Shown here piece by piece: positions 52,716 through 58,689 of a stretch of 61,972 bases of DNA. The stretch is from Pelosinus sp. (GTDB lineage Bacteria > Bacillota > Negativicutes > DSM-13327). The stretch is taken from positions 1-61,972 of the forward strand of contig JARBUM010000016.1 of NCBI GenBank assembly GCA_029239675.1. Reading direction: 5' to 3'. Position numbers and translations under genes: made by a program. Every line of letters begins with the position of its first letter. The stretch's first letter is position 1. The notes under the pieces are model-generated. The model saw nothing but the letters and a program-made list of their open reading frames with translations. It was not told the DNA's origin and did no database searches.

Positions 52716-52758
52716 ACAAGAGGCAGCCTACCTTAATTAGGTGAATGGCGCTTGTTTT
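52716..52758 (+). terminator. Terminator after the PTS/C-S lyase operon
   Basis: ACAAG..GCCTACCTTAATTAGGT..GGCGCTTGT forms a stem around the CCTTAATTAGG loop, ending in TTGTTTTC. Same family as hairpins at 44748, 53314, 54002, 54704 and 56091. Confidence 0.65.
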
Positions 52759-52813
52759 CAAAGGACATTCTTGACTGTGGAGCAGCAGTGAGATAAAATT
52801 AAATATATCATTT

Positions 52814-52889
52814 GCCGGTATAGCTCAGTTGGTAGAGCAACTCATTCGTAATGAGTAGGTCTGCAGTTCGAATCTGCATATCGGCTCCA
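52814..52889 (+). tRNA. tRNA-Thr (anticodon CGT)
   Basis: A complete 76-base cloverleaf: acceptor GCCGGTA with TATCGGC, D arm GCTC..GAGC, anticodon stem ACTCA/TGAGT around loop TTCGTAA giving anticodon CGT (reads ACG, Thr), T arm CTGCAGTTCGAATCTGCA, encoded CCA at the end. It is followed by a terminator. Confidence 0.97.
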
Positions 52890-52896
52890 GTGAAAT

Positions 52897-52932
52897 AAAG
52901 ACTTTGCAGGTTTTCCTGCGGAGTCTTTTTTG
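52897..52932 (+). terminator. Terminator after tRNA-Thr
   Basis: AAAGACTTTGCAGG and CCTGCGGAGTCTTT form a stem (with a small internal mismatch) around TTTT, ending in TTTTTT. Confidence 0.9.
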
Positions 52933-52944
52933 TTGTAAGTGCCT

Positions 52945-53000
52945 ATCAAAAAAATAACCGATAGTGAACTATTCGAGAATATAATCACTATCGGTTATTT
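52945..53000 (-). terminator. Terminator for the small gene ending at 53024
   Basis: A perfect 16-bp stem (AAATAACCGATAGTGA and complement, 52952-52967 and 52985-53000) is followed on the minus strand by TTTTTTTGATAG. It lies 23 bases past the interrupted small gene, supporting transcription in that direction. Confidence 0.85.
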
Positions 53001-53023
53001 ATGTTTCTAAGATAGACAATGGT

Positions 53024-53227
53024 TTAAATATTATCTGGCTTATCGTCCCGCTGAATAACAAGCCATTGCTCAAATTTATCGTTGAGATACGCCCAAGTTT
53101 TATTTTAGGTGTTTGGATGATTGGGTTGGTTTATATGAGCAATATATTCAGCATTTTTAATATCCTGTTTTTGTTCTTGTGTACTTTTTTTCTGTTGTTG
53201 CGAGTCCTTAGATTGTTGTTGTGTCAT
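53024..53227 (-). pseudogene. Small gene with an in-frame TAA
   Basis: An ideal SD (GGAGGTGATT) precedes ATG 53227. The frame encodes 40 Gln/Lys-rich residues (MTQQQSKDSQQQ then NAEYIAHINQPNHPN) and stops at TAA 53107-53105, but the same frame then continues for 26 protein-like residues (KTWAYLNDKFEQWLVIQRDD) to TAA 53024, just before a terminator. Either a nonsense mutation cut a 67-residue protein or the 40-residue form is the product. No family recognised. Confidence 0.55.
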
Positions 53228-53313
53228 ATAATCACCTCCTGACCATAGTATTTACGCACGGTGATTGAGATATGCAATGTAAGGATAGGGTTAAGCATTG
53301 CTGATAAAGCACT

Positions 53314-53345
53314 GTCTTACCTTAATTGGTCGGGCGGGGCTTTAG
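53314..53345 (+). terminator. Hairpin of the recurrent CCTTAATT family
   Basis: GTCTTACCTTAATTGGTCGGGC is a degenerate copy of the recurring hairpin; it lacks a good T-run. It is the only feature in 53228-53460 beyond AT-rich sequence. Confidence 0.35.
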
Positions 53346-53460
53346 TATTTAAATAGAAAGTTTTTTATTTATGGAGAATGTTCAAATAAAGCGATTATCT
53401 CAAGAACATTTTTATTTGCGTTTGGATATAGAAATGGTTCTAAATTGAATAGAAATAACG

Positions 53461-53516
53461 TAAAATAAAGCATTGAGCGTCCTTGTTGACGCAAGGGCGC
53501 TCAATGCTTTATTTTA
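53461..53516. terminator. Long two-way terminator
   Basis: A 19-bp outer stem (arms 53461-53479 and 53498-53516, core AAAGCATTGAGCG) with inner CCTTG/CAAGG. The minus-strand trailer TTTATTTTACG serves the 29-codon gene at 53531. Confidence 0.85.
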
Positions 53517-53530
53517 GGGGGTAGGGTAGT

Positions 53531-53620
53531 TTAGTAGAATAATTCAATAATAATGCGTAGTAAAATTAAAAGTATCCAGTCTGAGACGGTTAGTCTGAAA
53601 CGCTTCGTCTCAAGACGCAT
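53531..53620 (-). CDS. 29-residue hydrophobic peptide
   Basis: AGGAGGTGACTATA precedes ATG 53620, one of the best SDs in the window. The product has a basic start (MRLETKRFRLTV) and a single hydrophobic helix (WILLILLRIIIELF), suggesting a membrane micropeptide. It ends at a strong terminator, and a 20-bp hairpin abuts the SD upstream. Function unknown; a toxin-like or sporulation-related peptide is conceivable but unproved. Confidence 0.55.
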   Translation of the reverse strand: MRLETKRFRLTVSDWILLILLRIIIELFY

Positions 53621-53634
53621 TATAGTCACCTCCT

Positions 53635-53681
53635 ATATTTAGATGAGGGCAGAGGTCAGCACTCTGCCCTCATCTAAATAT
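53635..53681 (-). other. 20-bp perfect hairpin abutting the SD of the 29-codon gene
   Basis: Arms 53635-53654 and 53662-53681 are exact complements (core TAGATGAGGGCAGAG) around GTCAGCA. On the minus strand its 3' arm ends at the first bases of AGGAGG, the same arrangement as at 50398-50439. Confidence 0.75.
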
Positions 53682-53808
53682 ATGCATTTTTATGGAAAAT
53701 TAGAAAATTTTTTTATATAAGACAAGCATCAGCTGACGTTTGTCGACTGGTACCATTATTATTCAATTTACATAGTATGTAGTAAAAGATTATCTGAGGT
53801 GGTTGGGC

Positions 53809-53979
53809 ATGACTTTAGAGGATTCCGTCATGGCTACGGCTATGATTCTAGTTCTGGTTTCAGGCGTGGATCTGGTTATATCATCGGACATGCCTGAAAA
53901 TACTTCAATTATAGTTTCGACCATAGATGTATTTAAGACTCCAGCGATTATAATTGTTGCTAAACTTCTCGCTAAATAA
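53809..53979 (+). CDS. Small 56-residue protein, possibly coding in another frame too
   Basis: ATG 53809 is 6 bases after GAGGTGG; the product (MTLEDSVMATAMILVLVSGV, ending FKTPAIIIVAKLLAK) is hydrophobic, and a terminator with a T12 run follows at 54002. The +1-shifted frame reads FRGFRHGYGYDSSSGFRRGS for 31 residues, a Gly/Tyr/Arg-rich pattern like small spore or coat proteins. Only one frame is likely real; I favour neither strongly. Confidence 0.4.
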   Translation: MTLEDSVMATAMILVLVSGVDLVISSDMPENTSIIVSTIDVFKTPAIIIVAKLLAK

Positions 53980-54001
53980 TAAGAGTAGTGGAATAGTATC
54001 T

Positions 54002-54040
54002 GTCTGCCTTTAACTAGGTGGACGGTTTTTTTTTTTTTGA
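54002..54040 (+). terminator. Terminator with long T-run (recurrent family)
   Basis: GTCTGCCTTTAACTAGGTGGAC hairpin followed by GGTTTTTTTTTTTTT. Confidence 0.9.
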
Positions 54041-54089
54041 ATATTTACAATTAACACAATAGTGTCTTTTAATAGAATAAACTTTCTAA

Positions 54090-54118
54090 TTGACAATGAT
54101 TATCGCTTGAGGTACATT
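54090..54118 (+). promoter_or_regulatory. Promoter with Fur-box-like sequence
   Basis: TTGACA (54090-54095), 17 bases, TACATT (54113-54118). The spacer contains GACAATGATTATCGCT (54092-54107), matching the Fur consensus GATAATGATAATCATT at 12 of 16 positions. It drives the 29-codon ORF at 54162. Confidence 0.6.
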
Positions 54119-54161
54119 TACTCCAACACCAATAATTAGTGAAAATTAAGGAGTGATAATC

Positions 54162-54251
54162 ATGGCAGTATTAAGAAAAATAGGCACGTTTATCGTAGCA
54201 GAACTAACAAGGCAGGGAGAACTTAGGCACAAAACGGGGATATATGAATAA
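54162..54251 (+). CDS. 29-residue peptide behind a Fur-like promoter
   Basis: AAGGAGTGATAATC precedes ATG 54162. The peptide is MAVLRKIGTFIVAELTRQGE followed by LRHKTGIYE: an amphipathic helix with basic residues. Promoter, SD, ORF and terminator (54285) make a compact unit of about 240 bases. It could be an iron-regulated micropeptide, a dual-function small RNA, or the 5' remnant of a longer gene. Confidence 0.45.
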   Translation: MAVLRKIGTFIVAELTRQGELRHKTGIYE

Positions 54252-54284
54252 AATGAGTATAATGATATACGATAATAGCAGTCG

Positions 54285-54332
54285 GAACCATGTCTGGGAA
54301 GAGTAATCCTAGGACATGGTTTTATTTTTTTG
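54285..54332 (+). terminator. Terminator of the Fur-like unit
   Basis: AACCATGTC and GACATGGTT enclose GGGA/TCCT, then TTTATTTTTTT. Confidence 0.88.
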
Positions 54333-54566
54333 CCAGGCAGTACAAGTCTAAGATGAATTTTGTGGTATTAAGGTCGCACTAGGTTTATGTTATTAATGCC
54401 ATGACATTATATAATAAAATGAATCTGCCTTTTAGTCTGAGAGGAAAAGAACGTGTAGCGATTTTCTTATTTTGGCAATAGAATATATTTCTATTACTAC
54501 TATTAATAATAGGAACGATTAAAAAGCATAATATAAGTAGTTCGCAAATAGGAAGGAGGATGGAGT

Positions 54567-54695
54567 ATGGGTAAGCAAGAAGATGGCAAGGCCTGCCTAG
54601 AGAGTCTAGAAGATTCTAGTATAGCTTTAAATGATTTAGAGGAAAAAGAACTACTTTGTATTGCTATGTCAAGTTATTACTTATTATATCGGTGA
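54567..54695 (+). CDS. Small acidic 42-residue protein
   Basis: GAAGGAGGATGG precedes ATG 54567. The product (MGKQEDGKACLESLEDSSIA then LNDLEEKELLCIAMSSYY) is acidic with a hydrophobic C-terminus, and the recurrent hairpin terminator follows 9 bases after the stop. No family recognised. The 235 bases between the Fur-like unit and this gene show nothing else. Confidence 0.5.
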   Translation: MGKQEDGKACLESLEDSSIALNDLEEKELLCIAMSSYYLLYR

Positions 54696-54703
54696 GTATA
54701 AAA

Positions 54704-54735
54704 GGACCGTTCACCTTAATTAGGTGGACGGTCAG
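54704..54735. terminator. Two-way terminator (best copy of the recurrent family)
   Basis: GACCGTTCACCT and AGGTGGACGGTC pair around TAATT, with one internal mismatch. It separates the 42-residue gene (+) from the zinc-ribbon gene (-). Confidence 0.75.
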
Positions 54736-54741
54736 TTCATA

Positions 54742-54957
54742 TCACACAACACTTAATGATGAGATAATAATTGCTAGTAAGATCCATATGTAAATAATTA
54801 TAGCGACTATCATCTTCCATGGCGTCTTAGAACGAAAGCCCGGTAATTGTCTCCAATTTGGCAGCGGCCGTTCAGCTTCTAGGGTCATCTTGTACCCGCA
54901 ATGGGGACAATACGAAAAATCAAAGCGGGTAATTGTATCACACATTGGACATTTCAT
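54742..54957 (-). CDS. Zinc-ribbon membrane protein
   Basis: 71 residues: an N-terminal zinc ribbon with two CxxC pairs (KCPMCDTITRF and YCPHCGYKM) and a C-terminal transmembrane helix (MIVAIIIYIWILLAIIIS). The SD GGGGTG lies 6 bases before the ATG. Similar tiny zinc-ribbon/TM proteins are common in sporulating Firmicutes; function unknown. Confidence 0.75.
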   Translation of the reverse strand: MKCPMCDTITRFDFSYCPHCGYKMTLEAERPLPNWRQLPGFRSKTPWKMIVAIIIYIWILLAIIISSLSVV

Positions 54958-55011
54958 GTTAGCACCCCAGCCTTATCTGACATCGATAATGTTTAGCAGA
55001 AGGAAATTAAA

Positions 55012-55040
55012 ATAAACCGGGAATAGTCCCGGTTTGTCTC
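55012..55040 (-). terminator. Terminator after the spore-coat-like genes
   Basis: AAACCGGG and CCCGGTTT around 6 bases; the minus-strand trailer is ATTTTAATTT. Confidence 0.8.
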
Positions 55041-55063
55041 TAGTAAATTTAAAAATTATAATT

Positions 55064-55366
55064 TTACTGAGTGGCAGAACTCTGTTGGACCTGATTGACG
55101 ATAGATTGAAGCTGTTGTGATGGAGCATCATAAGGATTGACCCAACCTTTTTGTATCATTAAGCCTAAGACAGCTTCATGCCCCATCACTGCTTGGGATG
55201 AATACTCCGCAAATAATCTTCTTACTTCTGGAGTAGTTGCAGTTAACGTAGCTGAAAGATATGCCTGTGCAGCAGCGGCTGCACCTGAGGCTGAGGCATA
55301 AGCAAGAGTCTGATCCGCGGTAATGTCTGCTGCACCTGAGAACATGCTATTAATAATAGATGACAT
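55064..55366 (-). CDS. Spore coat protein, CotF-like
   Basis: A 100-residue helical protein with an Ala-rich middle (SGAAAAAQAYLSATLTATTP) and FAEYSSQAVMGHEAVLGLMI followed by a Gln-rich tail. The pattern matches CotF-family spore coat proteins. It lies 14 bases after a second coat-like gene on the same strand, suggesting a sporulation operon. AGGAGG precedes its ATG. Confidence 0.75.
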   Translation of the reverse strand: MSSIINSMFSGAADITADQTLAYASASGAAAAAQAYLSATLTATTPEVRRLFAEYSSQAVMGHEAVLGLMIQKGWVNPYDAPSQQLQSIVNQVQQSSATQ

Positions 55367-55380
55367 AAGAATAATCCTCC

Positions 55381-55611
55381 TTACTGCATCTGCGGCTGAT
55401 TTGCCGTGGATGAAGATAATATATTTTCTGAAATAAATTTTTCTAATCCAGTAATTCTATTTTCCGTCGTTTGGATTCCGGTTTGCGCTAGAGATTTTAA
55501 CTGCTCATCAGATATTGCCATTATACTGGTTTTTGCTAAAGCTAAGGAATTGTTCTCCATTTCCAAAAGCTTCGCTAAAGCTAAGACTTCTACATCGCTT
55601 ATGTGTTTCAA
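55381..55611 (-). CDS. Small coat-associated protein
   Basis: A 76-residue helical protein (VLALAKLLEMENNSLALAKT and LEKFISENIL) resembling the short partner proteins often found just upstream of CotF-like genes. AGGAGG lies before ATG 55611. A sporulation-type promoter candidate lies 84 bases upstream. Function in the coat is inferred from context only. Confidence 0.65.
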   Translation of the reverse strand: MKHISDVEVLALAKLLEMENNSLALAKTSIMAISDEQLKSLAQTGIQTTENRITGLEKFISENILSSSTANQPQMQ

Positions 55612-55694
55612 TTAAATTCCTCCTAAAAATTATAATTTAAGCATGAACGGAGAAAGCTAACCAATGTTGGATTTTTTAATCTTTATTACCTCTA

Positions 55695-55723
55695 ATAGTA
55701 TGCTTAGGGTAGCAAATAAATAT
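55695..55723 (-). promoter_or_regulatory. Possible sporulation sigma (E-type) promoter
   Basis: On the minus strand CATACTAT (55702-55695) fits the sigma-E -10 CATACANT at 7 of 8 positions, with ATATT 16 bases upstream. Two TAGCAAATAAAT copies 17 bases apart (55710-55721 and 55727-55738) overlap the -35 side. Fits expression of the coat-like genes in the mother cell. Confidence 0.4.
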
Positions 55724-55928
55724 AATTAGCAAATAAATGTAAATAATAAATACACATTTTGTGAAGGATGAATATGGAAGGTTGAAAGTCCAACATCGTC
55801 ATGGTTCTGTCATATTTTTTTTCTATAATAGGATCTAGCAGGTTGATAGCGTAGAGGTTAAGAATAATAAGTCATAGCAATATCAACCTTTTATATAGAG
55901 CACCATAAAAGTTCTTGAAGGAGATGAT

Positions 55929-56024
55929 ATGTTGGAACATCGGCTAACAGAGTTATTTCATTTTATAGTGATTGTAGGTTTTGCATTATATTTATACCGT
56001 GTAAATAAATTATTAGATGAATGA
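55929..56024 (+). CDS. 31-residue single-pass membrane peptide
   Basis: AAGGAGATGAT precedes ATG 55929. The product (MLEHRLTELFHFIVIVGFAL then YLYRVNKLLDE) has one transmembrane helix with basic flanks. A terminator follows at 56091. The remaining parts of 55612-55928 show only AT-rich sequence and the promoter above. Confidence 0.5.
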   Translation: MLEHRLTELFHFIVIVGFALYLYRVNKLLDE

Positions 56025-56090
56025 TTATAAAATTTGCTGAAAAGTTGGTTTTTTAGCATTTGCTAGAGATAGAATAGATATTCACCAATA

Positions 56091-56131
56091 GTCGTCTTTC
56101 CTTTTAGTAGGTGAGGCGGATTTTTTTTGCA
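56091..56131 (+). terminator. Terminator of the recurrent family
   Basis: GTCGTCTTTCC and GGTGAGGCGGAT pair loosely around TTTTAGTA, ending in TTTTTTTT. The next 217 bases to the amidase are empty. Confidence 0.75.
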
Positions 56132-56348
56132 CTTATGAAGTGATTAGCTAATGTGAGAAATTGTATTCATAGCTGATTGATGAAATGTTAAACGAGGAAT
56201 ATACATAGTATTAGGGCTTCTATTTATATGCAGTGAGGAGCAGATAGAAGAGCAGCGTTCAGTGGACCACAGTGATGTTGGGCAAATCATGACTTGATTG
56301 CATAATATAAGAGGAAAATGAATAAATTGATAGAGGGGTGTCTTTTAT

Positions 56349-56873
56349 ATGAAAATAACAATTAATGGTGGGCATTACCCAGGGCATGATAGCGGTGCAG
56401 TTGGCCAGACAGGTTTGCAGGAGGCAGATGTCAATCGTGACATGATGTCAAAAGTCGCAAATTTTCTTCGAGCAGTATCTTGTGATGTATTAGAGGTACA
56501 AGTAAATACACTGCGTCACATTATAGATGCATCAAAAGAGTTTGGTGCGGATTTGTTTGTCTCAATACATTGTAATGGTTCTCTTAATGCAGAAGCAAAG
56601 GGGACGGAAACCTTTTGCTACACCTTAGGTAGTGATAGTGAAAAACTGGCTGCTTGCATACAAAATCAAATTATTAGTCATTTAGGAACTGTGGATCGTG
56701 GCGTTAAAACAGGAAATTTTTATGTTTTGCGTATGGCCAATTGCCCTGCAGTTCTTGTTGAAACAGCCTTTATTTCTAATGAAAGTGATGAAGCGTTGCT
56801 TGCTGACGAGGAAAAACGCGATGAATTCGCTGCAGCAATTGCTCGGGGGATTACGGACTATTTGAGTGCTTAA
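56349..56873 (+). CDS. N-acetylmuramoyl-L-alanine amidase (Amidase_3)
   Basis: A 174-residue zinc amidase that cleaves the bond between MurNAc and the peptide stem. Zinc and catalytic segments: INGGHYPGHDSGAVG (His), LQEADVNRDM (Glu), FVSIHCNGSLN (His) and VLVETAFISN (catalytic Glu). It has no signal peptide, so release by lysis, sporulation (mother cell) or a non-classical route would be needed. GAGGGGTG precedes ATG 56349. A peptidoglycan L,D-transpeptidase follows 96 bases later. Confidence 0.95.
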   Translation: MKITINGGHYPGHDSGAVGQTGLQEADVNRDMMSKVANFLRAVSCDVLEVQVNTLRHIIDASKEFGADLFVSIHCNGSLNAEAKGTETFCYTLGSDSEKLAACIQNQIISHLGTVDRGVKTGNFYVLRMANCPAVLVETAFISNESDEALLADEEKRDEFAAAIARGITDYLSA

Positions 56874-56969
56874 ATGGCCAGTGCTTCTGTTGGCAATTGT
56901 CTAAGAACTTCTATTCTTTATTTTCTCTACATATAGTAGTAGGGGGAAGACTGATAGGAGGAGAATACT

Positions 56970-57686
56970 ATGGTTAGGTTGCATTCAATCGTGTTAAGCT
57001 GGCGCAGGACCTATTTTGCTATCGCATCCTTGATGATTGTTAGCTTGTTAGTTGGTTTAGTAGGATTTGAGTGCCTAGATGAACTGGAATTGGCGGCTAT
57101 TTCCGGACAAACCACGATGGCACCTACCGGTAAGGTAACCATTGTTGTGAAAATTGCAGAACGCATCTTAGAATTACATAATGAAGGAAAACTATATAAA
57201 AAATATCGTATTGCTGTTGGTAAAAGCAGCACACCTACGCCTATTGGCGAGTGGATTGTGATATGGAAATCTTTTCGATCAGGAGATATTCTCGGAACGC
57301 GCTTTCTTGGTTTAGATGTTCCTTGGGGTGGCTACGGTATTCACGGTACCAACAGACCCTGGAGTATTGGACATTTTATCAGTCAAGGCTGTATTCGTTT
57401 ACGCAATAACGATATTGAGGAACTTTTTAATTGGGTGCCAGTAGGTACGCCTGTAAGAATTGAAGGGAAGAAATTCCCAATTGAACGTGTGCTAAAGTAT
57501 GAATCCACGGGCGCAGATGTCGTTCAACTGCAAGTAAAGTTGAAACGATTAGGATATTTGGAAGGAAGGGCAGATGGCTTTTTTAACCGGGACACAGAAG
57601 AAGCTGTCAAAAGATATCAATACGATCGTGGTCTTAAGGTAAATGGGATTGCGAATAAAGAAATAATTAAACTTTTGGATCTTTAG
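56970..57686 (+). CDS. L,D-transpeptidase (YkuD) with peptidoglycan-binding domain
   Basis: A 238-residue envelope enzyme. A hydrophobic N-terminal segment (residues about 15-35) anchors or exports it. The YkuD domain (about 55-165) has GIHGTNRPWSIGHFISQGCI with catalytic His and Cys. A C-terminal PG_binding_1 domain (about 170-236) contains STGADVVQLQVKLKRLGYL. It makes or exchanges L,D peptide cross-links in peptidoglycan. AGGAGGAG precedes ATG 56970. Confidence 0.94.
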   Translation: MVRLHSIVLSWRRTYFAIASLMIVSLLVGLVGFECLDELELAAISGQTTMAPTGKVTIVVKIAERILELHNEGKLYKKYRIAVGKSSTPTPIGEWIVIWKSFRSGDILGTRFLGLDVPWGGYGIHGTNRPWSIGHFISQGCIRLRNNDIEELFNWVPVGTPVRIEGKKFPIERVLKYESTGADVVQLQVKLKRLGYLEGRADGFFNRDTEEAVKRYQYDRGLKVNGIANKEIIKLLDL

Positions 57687-57722
57687 GATATTATAAAATG
57701 CCAATTGAAATCAATTGAGATA

Positions 57723-57753
57723 TACAAGCGTCCTGCTGGGCACTTGTTTTTTA
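57723..57753 (+). terminator. Intrinsic terminator after the L,D-transpeptidase
   Basis: ACAAG(C)GTCC and GGGCACTTGT pair around TGCT, followed by TTTTTTATTT. Confidence 0.75.
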
Positions 57754-57921
57754 TTTCACACACCAAAATGAAGGTAAAATTGTGTTTTGGAAGGACTTTA
57801 GTGTATAATGTTAATAAACACTATACATTCATCTGTAAAACAACTGTTTTGTAACTTCTATACACGGTTTCACTAGTTCTCAAAATTTATTTGATGGTTA
57901 TAGTAGGAGGAGAGATTTTTT

Positions 57922-58332
57922 ATGCAAATAAAACGTGTTGATTCAACTATTAATACAAACAAGCTGCAAGAGTCCAAGGAATTCTATATGAAGCATTTTG
58001 ATTTTCAATTAGTATATGAAAGTGATTGGTACATAGAATTAATTGCGCGAGATTTGCCTTCAAATGGTATCAGCTTTACGTTGCCCCAGCGAGAAGAGGG
58101 AGAGTTTTTTAATGGCAAGGGTTTAATTATTTCCTTTCAGGTAGATGATGTGGATGCGGAATATCAGCGCCTTAAGAAAGAGGGAGTTATTATTTATCAA
58201 GAAATGCAAGATAAACATTGGGGGGAAAGAAGCTTTGTAGTGAATGACCCCAATGGTATTCATCTTTATATTTATACCCCAATTTCTCCAACACCAGAAT
58301 ATCAAAAGATTTATGATGCTTTTAAAAAATAA
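57922..58332 (+). CDS. VOC-family (glyoxalase-like) protein
   Basis: A 136-residue vicinal-oxygen-chelate protein with two beta-alpha-beta-beta-beta units (TNKLQESKEFYMKHFDFQL and WGERSFVVNDPNGIHLYIY). The metal His/Glu pattern is incomplete by eye, so it may be a dioxygenase-like binding protein, bleomycin-resistance-like, or an enzyme. AGGAGGAG precedes ATG 57922. It ends at a strong terminator. Confidence 0.9.
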   Translation: MQIKRVDSTINTNKLQESKEFYMKHFDFQLVYESDWYIELIARDLPSNGISFTLPQREEGEFFNGKGLIISFQVDDVDAEYQRLKKEGVIIYQEMQDKHWGERSFVVNDPNGIHLYIYTPISPTPEYQKIYDAFKK

Positions 58333-58340
58333 TATATATT

Positions 58341-58375
58341 AAAGTAGCCACTCTTAAGAGTGGCTACTTTTTTTA
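58341..58375 (+). terminator. Intrinsic terminator
   Basis: A 15-bp uninterrupted palindrome (AAAGTAGCCACTCTT and complement) then TTTTTTT. Confidence 0.93.
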
Positions 58376-58381
58376 TTAGAA

Positions 58382-58507
58382 TTTATAAGTTTTGCGAAAA
58401 AATAAGAAAAGGTCACAAAGACGAGTTTATCATAACCTCTTTGTGGCCGCGTAAGTGCCTTTGCGTTCCAAACGTCTACGTTGTAAAGACACATTAGTTT
58501 TTCTTAT
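58382..58507 (+). repeat. Dispersed repeat, left copy beside the GGDEF gene
   Basis: Starts TTTATAAGTTTTGCGAAAAA and ends ACATTAGTTTTTCTTAT; the middle has GGTCACAAAGACGAG and CTCTTTGTGGCCGCG, forming an imperfect hairpin. It aligns along its whole length with 61382-61526 and partly with 31607-31717. It begins 6 bases after a terminator T-run. Confidence 0.85.
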
Positions 58508-58689
58508 GCTGTATCATTGCAAAAGATGGGATTAATTATTAATATAAAAAGAACAAATTAAATAGGAAAAAAAAGAAAAATGTCGAAGATTATGGAAAAG
58601 CAACCATTTTATTCTTTATCTTCGCAAGAACTTGGTCAGTACTAAATCTTTCTAGTCATAAATAGAACACTGAATCAGGAGTGATTATT

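Noticed and set aside
57799..57826. TAGTGT/ACACTA inverted repeat before the VOC gene
   Set aside because: Only 6 bp with a 13-base spacer in AT-rich DNA; not convincing as an operator.
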